Source: an uncultured Oscillospiraceae bacterium (lineage in GTDB: Bacteria > Bacillota_A > Clostridia > Oscillospirales > Oscillospiraceae). Taken from it: a DNA stretch of 22,171 bases. The number at the start of each line of letters is the position of its first letter. Positions within the stretch are counted from its first letter, which is position 1. The notes under the pieces are model-generated. The model worked only from the letters and a program-made list of their open reading frames with translations, made no database searches and had not been told where the DNA came from. Below are positions 14,633 through 22,171 of the stretch, piece by piece. Position numbers and translations under genes: made by a program. The stretch lies in assembly GCA_900770015.1 (NCBI GenBank), contig CAAGIU010000021.1:1-22171 (forward strand). Direction: 5' to 3'.

Positions 14633-14661
14633 CTGGCATTTTCGGCAATTTATGATACAAT
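14633..14661 (+). promoter_or_regulatory. Extended -10 promoter of the plus-strand membrane protein gene
   Basis: TGATACAAT at 14653-14661 is an extended -10 element. CTGGCA at 14633-14638, 17 bases upstream of the hexamer, matches the -35 consensus at four of six positions. Transcription would start near 14668, right before the AAAGGAG of the downstream gene. It faces away from the operon start on the other strand, so both share a 159-base divergent region. Confidence 0.5.
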
Positions 14662-14682
14662 CATCACAAAGGAGACGGTGTT

Positions 14683-15315
14683 ATGAAAAAATGGCTCCGC
14701 GCAGAGTGGGAAAAGCTGGCGCCTATGACGTGGAAACAGCGCTGGGAATACATCTGGGAATATTACAAGCTGGCGTTGATTGCAGCTGCTGTGCTGATTA
14801 TGTTTACGGTCTCCATGGTGCGCAGCAGCCTGTATCAGCAGAAAAAGCTGCTGATTTCCGGCATTTTTATCAATACAACCACCACGGAAGAAGGCTACGC
14901 CTTTGTAAAAGAGGACTACTGGGCGCACTGCGGCGCAGATTCCGAAACGCGCTCTGAGCTGATTGAGGTTCGGAACATCTCCTACAACGCAGAGCAGCCC
15001 ACCGCCATGGATGCCAACGCCGTGATGACTGTGGATGCCATGATTGCCGTGGGAGATCTGGACTACATCATCTGCGACCGGACCGCTGCGGAATTTTACG
15101 GGCGGCAGGAATATTGCCATGACCTGGCACAAAAACTGCCCGCCGGAAACTGGAATCTGCTGCAAACCGATACCGGTTTCACCGCCATCGACCTGACCGG
15201 CTCCCGGCTGGAGCGGGAATATGGTCTTTATGCCCAGCCCAGCTATATCCTCTTCCCCGTCACCGCCCCGGACTGGAACCGGTGTGAGCGGTTCCTGAAT
15301 TATCTGTTTGCATAA
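14683..15315 (+). CDS. Single-helix membrane-anchored protein of unknown function
   Basis: This 210-residue protein has a basic, Trp-rich N-terminus (MKKWLRAEWEKL, EYIWEYYKL), one membrane helix at about 30-46 and a C-terminal domain of some 160 residues that should lie outside the membrane. It has no lipobox or cleavage site, so it is probably anchored. I recall similar short proteins in many Clostridia, usually without assigned function; I do not recognise a catalytic motif. The ATG has AAAGGAG at 8 bases. It is the only plus-strand gene between two minus-strand operons, divergent from the SDR operon and convergent with the DUF5060 gene. It has its own promoter and terminator, so it may be a conserved housekeeping gene rather than part of the sugar pathway. 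Confidence 0.8.
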   Translation: MKKWLRAEWEKLAPMTWKQRWEYIWEYYKLALIAAAVLIMFTVSMVRSSLYQQKKLLISGIFINTTTTEEGYAFVKEDYWAHCGADSETRSELIEVRNISYNAEQPTAMDANAVMTVDAMIAVGDLDYIICDRTAAEFYGRQEYCHDLAQKLPAGNWNLLQTDTGFTAIDLTGSRLEREYGLYAQPSYILFPVTAPDWNRCERFLNYLFA

Positions 15316-15337
15316 CAGAGCCGCTGCCCATAAAAAC

Positions 15338-15384
15338 AAATCCGATGCGAAATGGTATCAGTTTCCCATTCCGCATCGGATTTT
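15338..15384. terminator. Bidirectional terminator between convergent genes
   Basis: AAATCCGATGCG (15338-15349) pairs with 15372-15383. After one mismatch five more pairs (15351-15355 with 15366-15370) close on a 10-base loop. The plus strand ends in four Ts (15381-15384), and the minus strand runs into GTTTTTA to the left of the stem. It can therefore stop both the plus-strand membrane protein gene and the DUF5060 gene; its right arm ends 3 bases before the stop codon of the latter. Confidence 0.75.
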
Positions 15385-15386
15385 CA

Positions 15387-16907
15387 TTATTCCGCCAGGG
15401 CCAGCATTGCGATATTCTCCCGGCTGGGCAGCTTCACAATATAGGAGCCGCTGACACCGGTTGCCACGGTTTCGATGGTCATATTCCAGGTGTCAATGAC
15501 CTGAATGGTATAGGTTCTGTCCTCGGGCAGGGTCAGGTGCTCCTGCCCAATGGGGCGGATGTCATAGAAATGGAGGTAACAGTCCGTGCCGATGTGGGCA
15601 TTGTAAGCCGTCTCGCCGAAGGCGTAGCTCTCAGCTTCTGGGCTTTCCAGAAAGGCCCTTACCAAAACCGCAAGCGTGGGATTCTTGGCACTGGCCTGGG
15701 CAATTGCCGCTTCCCGCTCTGCTTCCGGTGCATCCCGCAGGGGCAGCAGCGCATGGAGGAAGGACAGCTCCCCTTCCAGATGCCCGGGCAGGGACTCCAC
15801 GATCTTCCGGCAGAAAGCAATGCGCTCCGGGCTTTCACCCTTCAGCACGCCGCCCCGCGCCCACCAGAGGATATCATCGTCCGAATAGAAGGTTTCGCCA
15901 TGGGTGCAGTATGCACCGGAGCAGATGGCCTTCCAGAACCGGCGGGTCATCTCCTGCCCGGTGATGCAGCCCCAGATATGCTCCAGATTGCCCTCATAGG
16001 CGCATTCATCCAGCATGACAGGGGTATTCCAGCGCTGCCCCCAGCTGGTCAGCCGGGGAAAATCCTTGCCCTGAATGGAGGCGTGGGTGGTCAGAGGCCG
16101 ACTGGGATCCCAGATTTTGAAAATGTTGTGGCAGGACAGCAGGTGGCCATAGGGGTCGTGCTCTGCCACAAAGGCCTCAATTTCGTCCCATTCTTCCTGG
16201 GAACGTTTGGTCAGCTCATACTCATTGGCAAGGCTCCACCAGATGTGAGGGTATGCCGCAAGGCGGCGCAGCAGGTAAGAAAGGTACTGCTTGTCCTTGG
16301 CAAGACCCATGCCGTCAAAACCCCAGCGGTCGTAGGGATGGAACAGAATCAGGTCTACCTGGATGCCCATTTCGCCCAGCCGGACAATGTGCCGATCCAG
16401 TGCGTCCCAGAACGCGTAGACCGGGCGGGGAGGATTCCAGCTGCCGTCGGCGTCCTGTTCAAATGGGTAATAGGCCGGCTCGTTCTTGTTGAAGTCGTAA
16501 TCCTTGGGGAATACGCACATGCGGATTTTGTTGAAAGGCGCTTTCTCAAGGGTCTGCATGGTCTGTTCAATCAGTTCGTCGCTCTGGTTGATGAGGGCGT
16601 AAACCGTGGTGCCGAAGGGGTGAAACAGCTTGCCGTTTTCAAAGCGGAAGGCTTTTCCATCGGCCTTTACCATGCCGGGCAGGTCGGAATCCTCGCAGAT
16701 TTCCGTGCCCTCAGCGGAAACAACGCCGCTGACCTTCCAGCGGTATTCTCCAGCCGCTTTGGGCAGGAAACGCACTTTATACACGCCGTCTCCGGCATAG
16801 AATCCGGGGACGGTTTTTGTTTCGCTGCCCCAGGAAAATTCTGCACGGATTTCCCCACCCTCGGGCAAATTCTCAAATGCAAGCTCAAACAGTTCGTTTT
16901 TTCTCAT
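15387..16907 (-). CDS. DUF5060/DUF5605 glycoside hydrolase-like protein
   Basis: This 506-residue protein has three parts. A DUF5060 beta-sandwich comes first (about 5-80, with VYKVRFLPKAAGEYRW). A TIM-barrel domain follows (about 88-400, FHPFGTTVYALINQ, ILFHPYDRWGF), and a DUF5605-type beta domain ends the protein (about 430-503). The barrel resembles clan GH-A enzymes: Glu229 in WSLANEYE stands where the acid/base belongs, and Glu301 in VMLDECAYEGN where the nucleophile belongs. Relatives include poorly characterised proteins and apiosidase-like DUF4038 enzymes, so a role on side-chain sugars of plant polysaccharides is possible. There is no signal peptide. TAAGGAG lies 8 bases before the ATG at 16907, overlapping the stop of the GH43 gene, and it ends the second operon. 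Confidence 0.85.
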   Translation of the reverse strand: MRKNELFELAFENLPEGGEIRAEFSWGSETKTVPGFYAGDGVYKVRFLPKAAGEYRWKVSGVVSAEGTEICEDSDLPGMVKADGKAFRFENGKLFHPFGTTVYALINQSDELIEQTMQTLEKAPFNKIRMCVFPKDYDFNKNEPAYYPFEQDADGSWNPPRPVYAFWDALDRHIVRLGEMGIQVDLILFHPYDRWGFDGMGLAKDKQYLSYLLRRLAAYPHIWWSLANEYELTKRSQEEWDEIEAFVAEHDPYGHLLSCHNIFKIWDPSRPLTTHASIQGKDFPRLTSWGQRWNTPVMLDECAYEGNLEHIWGCITGQEMTRRFWKAICSGAYCTHGETFYSDDDILWWARGGVLKGESPERIAFCRKIVESLPGHLEGELSFLHALLPLRDAPEAEREAAIAQASAKNPTLAVLVRAFLESPEAESYAFGETAYNAHIGTDCYLHFYDIRPIGQEHLTLPEDRTYTIQVIDTWNMTIETVATGVSGSYIVKLPSRENIAMLALAE

Positions 16908-16919
16908 GGACTCGTCTCC

Positions 16920-18002
16920 TTATCGGTAATCCTCCAGCCGCCATTCGTCCTTCCAGTCGATGTAGACCATATCGCCGTCAAACCGCAGCGGTAGCCAGAC
17001 GTAGGTTGAGATGGAGGTATTCCGGTGGGCATCAGCAAAGGTATCCGCCTGCTCTTCTTCGCCGATTCCCATGGACTGCGCCAGCGTAGGGATTTCGTCA
17101 GTACGTCCGTTGAACATCAGGTCAAAGGCCTGGGCATAGAAGGGATATTTCAGGTGCAGCTTGTCCGGCACCCAGCGGTCGGCGCAGGCAATGTACAGAT
17201 CCTGCTTTCCCGGCACCTTGAAGATGCTGGAAATCTGGGAATGATAGGAGGTCTGGCTTTCATCCTCCGGATGGGGATTGCCCAGAACGGTATAGGGGCC
17301 GTGCCAGGTATCGGCAATGGCAACCTCGCTGGGATTGGGAAGATAGCCGGTGGTGCCGGAGGTCACCAGGTAGTGCTTGTGATTGCGGACGAAATGGGCC
17401 GTTGCCTCCCGGACGAAGGGGGGATTGGTGTGGGGAAAATGGGTGGAATAGTAGCCCGTCACATTGGTGTAGTCGTCTGTCAGGTCGGCGCAGATGGTCT
17501 CGCTGTGTACCCGTTCGAAGTAATAGTACCCCTTGCCGTCCGGTGCAACCGCCAGATCAAAGTCACCGGCATCCATGCCCAGAGGCCGCAGATCTCTGGC
17601 GGCCAGCGTGTAGGGGCCGAGAATGTCGTCCGCCGTCATTACCGTCTCCGTCTGGGTGCCGTCGCTGCGCATAACCTTCATCCAGCAGACATACTTTTTC
17701 GTAAATCGGTTGTAAATGATGTGGGGCCGATCCATCATGGCATGATAGGGATTCAGCGGGGAATTCTCGTCCGCCAAATCCGGTTCAATTATCAAGCCGC
17801 AGTCCTCCCAGTTGTAGAGGTCTTTGGAGCGGTAGCATCGGACGCCCCAGGTCCAGATGCCGTTTTCGCCGTCGGTTTTCTCTTTGTTTTCGCCGTACCA
17901 GTAGAAGGTGTCCTCCACCTGGATGACACTGCCGCCATGGGCCTGGATGGGCTTTCCGTTGGTATCCAGCCAGACCCGGCCGGGGTAAAATCTGTCGTAC
18001 AT
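16920..18002 (-). CDS. GH43 enzyme, exo-beta-1,3-galactanase-like
   Basis: This 360-residue single-domain five-blade beta-propeller belongs to family GH43. Family marks are IQAHGGSVI (19-27), FYWYGENKE (33-41), YRSKDLYNWE (57-66) and GDFDLAV (146-152). FVREATAHF (196-204) provides probable catalytic acid Glu199, and the SQISS run (255-259) puts Gln256 where, from memory, galactanases of subfamily 24 use a Gln as base. That predicts exo-beta-1,3-galactanase or beta-galactosidase activity rather than arabinofuranosidase or xylosidase. No signal peptide is present, unlike many galactanases, so it should work on imported oligosaccharides. I chose the ATG at 18002 because AGGAG lies 7 bases upstream; the stop of the binding-protein gene is 1 base away. 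The 18-residue upstream extension is spurious. Confidence 0.88.
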   Translation of the reverse strand: MYDRFYPGRVWLDTNGKPIQAHGGSVIQVEDTFYWYGENKEKTDGENGIWTWGVRCYRSKDLYNWEDCGLIIEPDLADENSPLNPYHAMMDRPHIIYNRFTKKYVCWMKVMRSDGTQTETVMTADDILGPYTLAARDLRPLGMDAGDFDLAVAPDGKGYYYFERVHSETICADLTDDYTNVTGYYSTHFPHTNPPFVREATAHFVRNHKHYLVTSGTTGYLPNPSEVAIADTWHGPYTVLGNPHPEDESQTSYHSQISSIFKVPGKQDLYIACADRWVPDKLHLKYPFYAQAFDLMFNGRTDEIPTLAQSMGIGEEEQADTFADAHRNTSISTYVWLPLRFDGDMVYIDWKDEWRLEDYR

Positions 18003-18003
18003 A

Positions 18004-19488
18004 TCAATTCTCCTGATTCTCTGCCAGCCATGCATCAAACTGGCGTTGTTTTTCATCGATCACCCGCTGCAGTCCGGCATCATAGAGCTTCTGAATGAAT
18101 TCCGGATATACCGTATCCAGATCCACGCAGCCGGCTTCCAGCAGCTTGAGGTATTGACCCTTCACCTTTTCAATTTCCAGCAGCTCCTGGGTCAGGCCGG
18201 AGGAATTGAAGGAGAAGCCCATATATTGTTCGTTGATGCAGACGGCTTTCTTTGAAAACGTGTCCCGGACTGCCCGGCGGGTCTCACCATCAACTTCATA
18301 CCGCAGGCGCTGGTCACCGAACATACCCAAGGGGTTGACATAACAGCGGCTTTCCAGCTCCGCAAAGCCGCCGGGAGCGTCCAGGGTATAGTCCCGGCCA
18401 TGGATGCCCCAGGCCAGCAGATTCACGATCCGCTTGTCAGAAAACATCATATTCAGGAACCGCATAGCAGCCTCCGGTTCCCGGGAGGTGACAGGGATGG
18501 TCCAGAAAATGCCCATATTGCTCCGGATGCCCCGCCGGACAGGGGACAGCCGCATCGGCACGATCTCATAGCCGATATCCTCCGCTTCCAGCATATATGG
18601 CGTGCCGGACTGGGGAACGGACAGCACAATTCCCGCCTGAAGCAGCCCCAGGGAGGTGGCGGTGGTGATGGCACTGTCCGGGTAGATATAGCCATCGAGA
18701 TACCATTTGCGCATATATTCCAGCCAGGTGCGAAACTGCCGGGACTCATACAGATCAATCAGCTCGGTCCCGCCGTCATCCACTGACAGCACCGCCGGAT
18801 CTGCGCTGAACAGGCTGTCAAAGGCCAGCCCCAGAAAGAAGGAGGATGTGGAAAAGCCGTAATTATTGGTAATTTGCCCCAGGGGGTAGGCATCCGGGTA
18901 CGCTTTTTTCAGCCGGGAAAACAGCACATCCAGCTCATCAAAGCTGTAGATCTTCTCCGGTTCGTAATGGAAGCTGACTTCCTCCAGCAAATCCCGGGAA
19001 ATCCACAGGCCGGCGCACTGGCCAATGGTGATGCTGGGATTGCTCAGGCCGTAGACCGTACCGCCGAAGGTGCTTCCCTCTGACAGGGAATATTCGGAGT
19101 CGATTTTCAGAATCTGCTGTCCGCAGGCAGCCAACAGGGAATCCAGGGGCAGGAGCATATGCTGGTTAACATAATTTTCTATGTTTTCATTGTTCAGCAC
19201 CATCAGATCGATCTGCTTTCCGGCGGTGATCATGCTGGGGTATTCCGCTGCTGTTGTCAGAGCGGGGATGGTCATAAATTCTACCTCCACCCCGATTTCC
19301 GGTACGGTGATGGCGTTCACGGCCGCCTGAACCTCCGGCAGGCCGGTCATATCCGAGCCGTCAATGGTGGGCAGCGTGACCACAATATGGGCTGCTCCCT
19401 TTGCCGGAGCGGTCTGCCCCGCTCCGCCGGAAACGTCGCATCCGCAAAGCAGCAGCAAGATCAGCAATACGCACAGGATTCGCTTCAT
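18004..19488 (-). CDS. Extracellular sugar-binding lipoprotein of an ABC importer (DUF3502 type)
   Basis: This 494-residue lipoprotein starts with a signal peptide, KR followed by a Leu-rich core, and a lipobox LCGC that puts the lipid on Cys17. The body fits a large ABC solute-binding protein (family 1 fold), and the last 120 or so residues match DUF3502 (MGFSFNSSGL, then LYDAGLQRVIDEKQRQFDAW). This type works with two sugar permeases of the LplB/YtcP kind in Firmicutes and delivers oligosaccharides. No permease or ATPase gene is in the window, so the partners must be elsewhere. The ATG at 19488 follows AAGGAGG by 7 bases; the upstream extension in frame reads through the response-regulator 3' end and is not real. 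It lies 28 bases after the response regulator gene. Confidence 0.92.
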   Translation of the reverse strand: MKRILCVLLILLLLCGCDVSGGAGQTAPAKGAAHIVVTLPTIDGSDMTGLPEVQAAVNAITVPEIGVEVEFMTIPALTTAAEYPSMITAGKQIDLMVLNNENIENYVNQHMLLPLDSLLAACGQQILKIDSEYSLSEGSTFGGTVYGLSNPSITIGQCAGLWISRDLLEEVSFHYEPEKIYSFDELDVLFSRLKKAYPDAYPLGQITNNYGFSTSSFFLGLAFDSLFSADPAVLSVDDGGTELIDLYESRQFRTWLEYMRKWYLDGYIYPDSAITTATSLGLLQAGIVLSVPQSGTPYMLEAEDIGYEIVPMRLSPVRRGIRSNMGIFWTIPVTSREPEAAMRFLNMMFSDKRIVNLLAWGIHGRDYTLDAPGGFAELESRCYVNPLGMFGDQRLRYEVDGETRRAVRDTFSKKAVCINEQYMGFSFNSSGLTQELLEIEKVKGQYLKLLEAGCVDLDTVYPEFIQKLYDAGLQRVIDEKQRQFDAWLAENQEN

Positions 19489-19516
19489 GTTGATTCCTCC
19501 TTCGGGATACTGCGGT

Positions 19517-20284
19517 TTACAGGAACTGCTTCCGGTATTCTCTGGGGGTTTTCCCATAGGTGCGCTTGAACTGCTCGGTAAAGTAGGAATAATTGCCGAA
19601 GCCGACGGCATCGGAAACCATGGTGATGGTCAGGCGGGGATCCTTCAGCAGCTCCCCGGCCAGATTCATCCGCTGTTCCAGAATATAATCCGTAACCGTT
19701 TTCCCGAAACGCTTCTTAAAGCTGCGGGTCAGGTGGTCGGCTCCGATATACACCATATCCGCCAGATTCCGGACGCTGAGCTCCTCGGCCAGGTGCTCCC
19801 GGATGTAGTGCTCCACCTTCTCTACGGCATCCTCATAGTCATCGCTGTTTTTGCCGCTGACCATCTCGATATACTGCTGTCCGAAATTCTGCATCCGTTC
19901 CCTGTGGCGGCGTTCTTCCACCGTTTCCATGGCTTTTTTCAGGATCGCCGTCAGGGTCGGGTAGCGGACGGGCTTGAGAACATAGTCCAGGCACCGCAGG
20001 GACAGCGCCTGCCGGGCATAGTCAAATTCGTCATGGCAGCTCATAATGATGCACTGGGTACCGGGACTGTGGGCATTCACCCACTCCACCAGCTCCAAGC
20101 CGGTGCCGTCCGGCATTTCAATATCACAGACCAGAACTTCCACATAGGTTCTTTGCAGAATCTCCACCGCTTCGGAATAGCTGTAAGCCTGGAACACCTG
20201 TTCAAAGCCCAGCGCATCCCAGTTGACACCGTTCATAACGCCTTCCACGGCGATGTATTCATCATCCACGATCAATAGTTTCAT
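19517..20284 (-). CDS. YesN-type response regulator with AraC helix-turn-helix
   Basis: This 255-residue transcription factor has a receiver domain at 1-120 with the acidic pair Asp7/Asp8, phospho-acceptor Asp54 in VCDIEMPDG, Ser82 and Lys104 in YVLKP. A linker leads to an AraC-type DNA-binding domain (about 155-253) with two helix-turn-helix units (LSVRNLADMVYIGADHLTRS and VGFGNYSYFTEQFKRTYG), ending in the usual TPREYR. The length is short for the YesN group, many of which have a long middle segment. It is phosphorylated by the kinase encoded just upstream: its ATG overlaps the kinase stop by 4 bases (ATGA) and has GGAGG about 7 bases before it. Likely targets are its own operon and possibly the large glycosidase operon. 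Confidence 0.95.
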   Translation of the reverse strand: MKLLIVDDEYIAVEGVMNGVNWDALGFEQVFQAYSYSEAVEILQRTYVEVLVCDIEMPDGTGLELVEWVNAHSPGTQCIIMSCHDEFDYARQALSLRCLDYVLKPVRYPTLTAILKKAMETVEERRHRERMQNFGQQYIEMVSGKNSDDYEDAVEKVEHYIREHLAEELSVRNLADMVYIGADHLTRSFKKRFGKTVTDYILEQRMNLAGELLKDPRLTITMVSDAVGFGNYSYFTEQFKRTYGKTPREYRKQFL

Positions 20285-21969
20285 TGGTGCTCCTCCGTTT
20301 GGTAGGGCACATCCAGAAAGATCTGGGTGCCGCCCTGTCCGCTGACGATACTGATATTGGGGGCCTCATTATAAAAAACATCAATTCTGCGGCGGCAGTT
20401 CCAGATACCGATGTGCTTCTGCCCCATGGCATCCACGAAAGGCTCGCCGGTTCGCAGGGCCTCCAGAATTTCCGGCTTCATTCCGGTGCCGGTATCCGTC
20501 ACGGAAATTTCCAGCCGGTCATCCCGGCGGTTCACATTCAGCAGAATTTCCGTCACCCGTCCGGGCTTCACAGCGTATTTCACGGAGTTTTCCACAAAGT
20601 TCTGAATCAGCAGCGGCGGAACTCTGGCTTCCCCGCATTCCTTGCCGATGGCATAGACGAAGGACAGCAGCCCGGGGTAACGGATTTTCTGAATTTCTAT
20701 GTAGGTTTTGATAAAATCCAGCTCCTGCTCCACCGTGACCAGGTTGTCATTGCGCCGCAGCGCATAACGGAAGTAGTCCACCAGATGCAGGGCATACTCC
20801 TGAATGGCCTCGAATTTTTTCATCTGGGCCAGGGAATAGATGGTGTTCAGGGAATTCAGCAGCATATGGGGGTTGACCTGCAGACGCAGATTGTCCATCT
20901 CGGCCTGGTACATCTTCTTGTCCTTCTCCCGGGAGGCTTCAATTTCATCGGCCATCTCGTCGAAGGTGTCAAACAGGTACTGCATATCCTCGCTGTTGCG
21001 GTAGAAGGTGTCGTGGAGCCGGAAGTCCAGATGCTCCAGCTGAATTTCGTGCATGGCATCCCGCAGCTTCCGGGCAGGGTCCAGCACCTCCAACCGAATC
21101 AGCCGGGGAAGGTTCAGTACACTGCCCAGGCAGAATACCATAATCGCCAGCAGAGCCAGGGATTCTTTTGGCAGCCGCTCCAAAATCGTGGAGTCATCCA
21201 CCAGGCACACCGCAATGGGCAGCCTTTCGGATTTCCAGGACAGGGAGGAATGCTGCAGGGTTGACCGGGTACAGTCCTCCCAGGTCAGATCGGTCTCCAC
21301 CGCCCCCTCCCGGCTCAGGCGAACGATTTTCGCTCCATCCGCCACATAGACCACAGTATCGGCACTGCGCAGCGGCTCCGTGCGGTCCAGAATGGAGTTG
21401 CCCACATCCAGTGCAAAATAGATGGAGGCATTGTGATAATCATACCGCTCAATCAGATAATATCTTCCATCGATCTCCTGCCAGGTATCATCCGGCATTT
21501 CCGGCCCGGACTGAATCCGGCGGGAAAACTCCCTGACCTGGCGGTCGATCAGACCGGCATCCTGATTGGCGGTCCGCATCTGGCACAGCACCTTGTCCTC
21601 CCGCACATCGTACAGTGCGGCAATCCCACTGTGCTCTGCCTCCGGAAGAATCTGCTCCACCATTGCGAACATCTCATAGCGAAGCACATCATTCCAGACC
21701 AGATTTTCGTTGTTCAGCTCCGGGAGATACTGCGATACAAAGTAGCTGATGGCACGTTCGATGGTGCTGGTGTCCCGTTCCCAATAGGACATGGCCTCAT
21801 CCAGACGAATCTGCTGTGCCTCGTGCATCTCCCGCTCTGACCGATTCCAGACGATGCCGAAGAGGATGCAGCCGACGATTGCAATGGGCAGGATGCACAC
21901 CAGCATGGCAGTCACCAGCCGGTATCGAAGATCCATTCGCATTTTATGCTGAAAGGACGAAAAATTCAC
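20281..21969 (-). CDS. YesM-type membrane sensor histidine kinase
   Basis: This 562-residue kinase has membrane helices at about 19-41 and 269-287 that frame an extracellular sensor domain of about 225 residues. A HAMP-like linker follows (288-345), then a His_kinase (PF06580) domain with the phosphorylated His368 in VNPHMLLNSLN. This is a variant of the common NPHFLYNTLN. The ATPase domain has the N box QNFVEN (456-461), DTGTGM (492-497) and a GIWN motif near the end. The start is GTG at 21969, with GAGGGGG 9 bases upstream; ATG codons 10 and 12 codons in lack a site. The sensor domain probably responds to a sugar or to the loaded binding protein encoded two genes downstream. First gene of the second operon. 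Confidence 0.94.
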   Translation of the reverse strand: MNFSSFQHKMRMDLRYRLVTAMLVCILPIAIVGCILFGIVWNRSEREMHEAQQIRLDEAMSYWERDTSTIERAISYFVSQYLPELNNENLVWNDVLRYEMFAMVEQILPEAEHSGIAALYDVREDKVLCQMRTANQDAGLIDRQVREFSRRIQSGPEMPDDTWQEIDGRYYLIERYDYHNASIYFALDVGNSILDRTEPLRSADTVVYVADGAKIVRLSREGAVETDLTWEDCTRSTLQHSSLSWKSERLPIAVCLVDDSTILERLPKESLALLAIMVFCLGSVLNLPRLIRLEVLDPARKLRDAMHEIQLEHLDFRLHDTFYRNSEDMQYLFDTFDEMADEIEASREKDKKMYQAEMDNLRLQVNPHMLLNSLNTIYSLAQMKKFEAIQEYALHLVDYFRYALRRNDNLVTVEQELDFIKTYIEIQKIRYPGLLSFVYAIGKECGEARVPPLLIQNFVENSVKYAVKPGRVTEILLNVNRRDDRLEISVTDTGTGMKPEILEALRTGEPFVDAMGQKHIGIWNCRRRIDVFYNEAPNISIVSGQGGTQIFLDVPYQTEEHQ

Positions 21970-22025
21970 AGTCGTTGTCCCCCTCTTTTCGGATAGGATT
22001 GGGAATGCTTATTTTCTCTTTTGTG

Positions 22026-22054
22026 CATATCGGTTTGACTCAGCATTGCGGCAA
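22026..22054 (-). promoter_or_regulatory. Possible promoter of the sensor-kinase operon
   Basis: On the minus strand TTGCCG (22054-22049) and GATATG (22031-22026) are 17 bases apart; the -10 match is poor. It lies about 57 bases upstream of the kinase start and is the best candidate in this short region. No clear CcpA operator was seen. Confidence 0.25.
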
Positions 22055-22080
22055 ATTGTAATTTGGCGGGGTGCACCAAA

Positions 22081-22127
22081 GGCTCCCTCTGCGAGGGAGC
22101 TGGCCGCGAAGCGGACTGAGGGAGAGA
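22081..22127. repeat. Interspersed hairpin repeat (GGCTCCCTC...GAGGGAGC type)
   Basis: GCTCCCTC (22082-22089) pairs with GAGGGAGC (22093-22100) over a 3-base loop. A second small stem CCGC/GCGG (22104-22107 with 22111-22114) follows, and then ACTGAGGGAG. This two-hairpin pattern is one I recall as scattered in many copies through Faecalibacterium-like gut genomes. It lies upstream of the kinase operon, about 110 bases before its start codon. Confidence 0.6.
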
Positions 22128-22171
22128 GCGTTGGTCGATCACCAGCGCTTCATACGATACCGCATCAAAAA

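Noticed and set aside
1..22171. CRISPR array, tRNA or rRNA genes, insertion sequence or phage genes
   Set aside because: No regularly spaced repeats, cloverleaf-like sequence, transposase or phage structural motif was seen on either strand.

Overview
The window looks like chromosomal DNA from a moderately GC-rich Firmicute, most likely a gut Clostridia/Oscillospiraceae-type bacterium. This rests on strong AGGAGG-like ribosome binding sites, a YesM/YesN-type two-component system, a DUF3502-type lipoprotein sugar binder, an XRE-DUF5680 regulator, and short hairpin repeats (GGCTCCCTC...GAGGGAGC) that I recall as common in Faecalibacterium-like genomes. The species cannot be named from this sequence.

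Layout. Bases 1-2422 are an accessory patch. It holds a terminator-like hairpin from an upstream unit, an XRE regulator with its own promoter and a very long terminator hairpin, a MntA/HepT nucleotidyltransferase/HEPN toxin-antitoxin pair on the minus strand, a probable C-terminal remnant of a PLD-domain protein, and a GC-rich hairpin repeat. Bases 2423-14523 are one tightly packed minus-strand operon, read right to left: an SDR oxidoreductase, a six-helix DUF308/HdeD-like membrane protein, two GH3 enzymes, a GH2, a GH1 and a second GH2. Gaps are -4 to +34 bases. None of the five hydrolases shows a signal peptide, so they should act in the cytoplasm on imported small glycosides. A single plus-strand gene (14683-15315) for a one-helix membrane protein sits between the two minus-strand operons. 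It appears to have its own extended -10 promoter and ends at a bidirectional terminator. Bases 15387-21969 are a second minus-strand operon: sensor kinase, AraC-type response regulator, lipoprotein sugar binder, a GH43 resembling exo-beta-1,3-galactanases, and a DUF5060/DUF5605 glycosidase-like protein. A hairpin repeat follows upstream, at 22081-22127.

How it may work together (inference). The YesM/YesN-type pair probably senses a glycan or glycoside and turns on the sugar binder and the two enzymes beside it, and perhaps the larger operon. The lipoprotein hands substrate to ABC permeases that are not in this window. The cytoplasmic GH43, GH2, GH3 and GH1 enzymes then remove sugars stepwise. 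The galactanase-like GH43 plus two GH2 enzymes fits plant galactan or arabinogalactan oligosaccharides. The first gene of the big operon, an SDR, also allows a model in which a non-sugar aglycone (plant glycoside or steroid-like) is deglycosylated and then oxidised or reduced. That SDR has an apparent swap of two active-site tetrad residues, which makes it the oddest protein here.

I saw no tRNA, rRNA, CRISPR array, intact insertion sequence or prophage. The very long plus-strand open frames opposite the hydrolase genes are codon-bias shadows and are not annotated.
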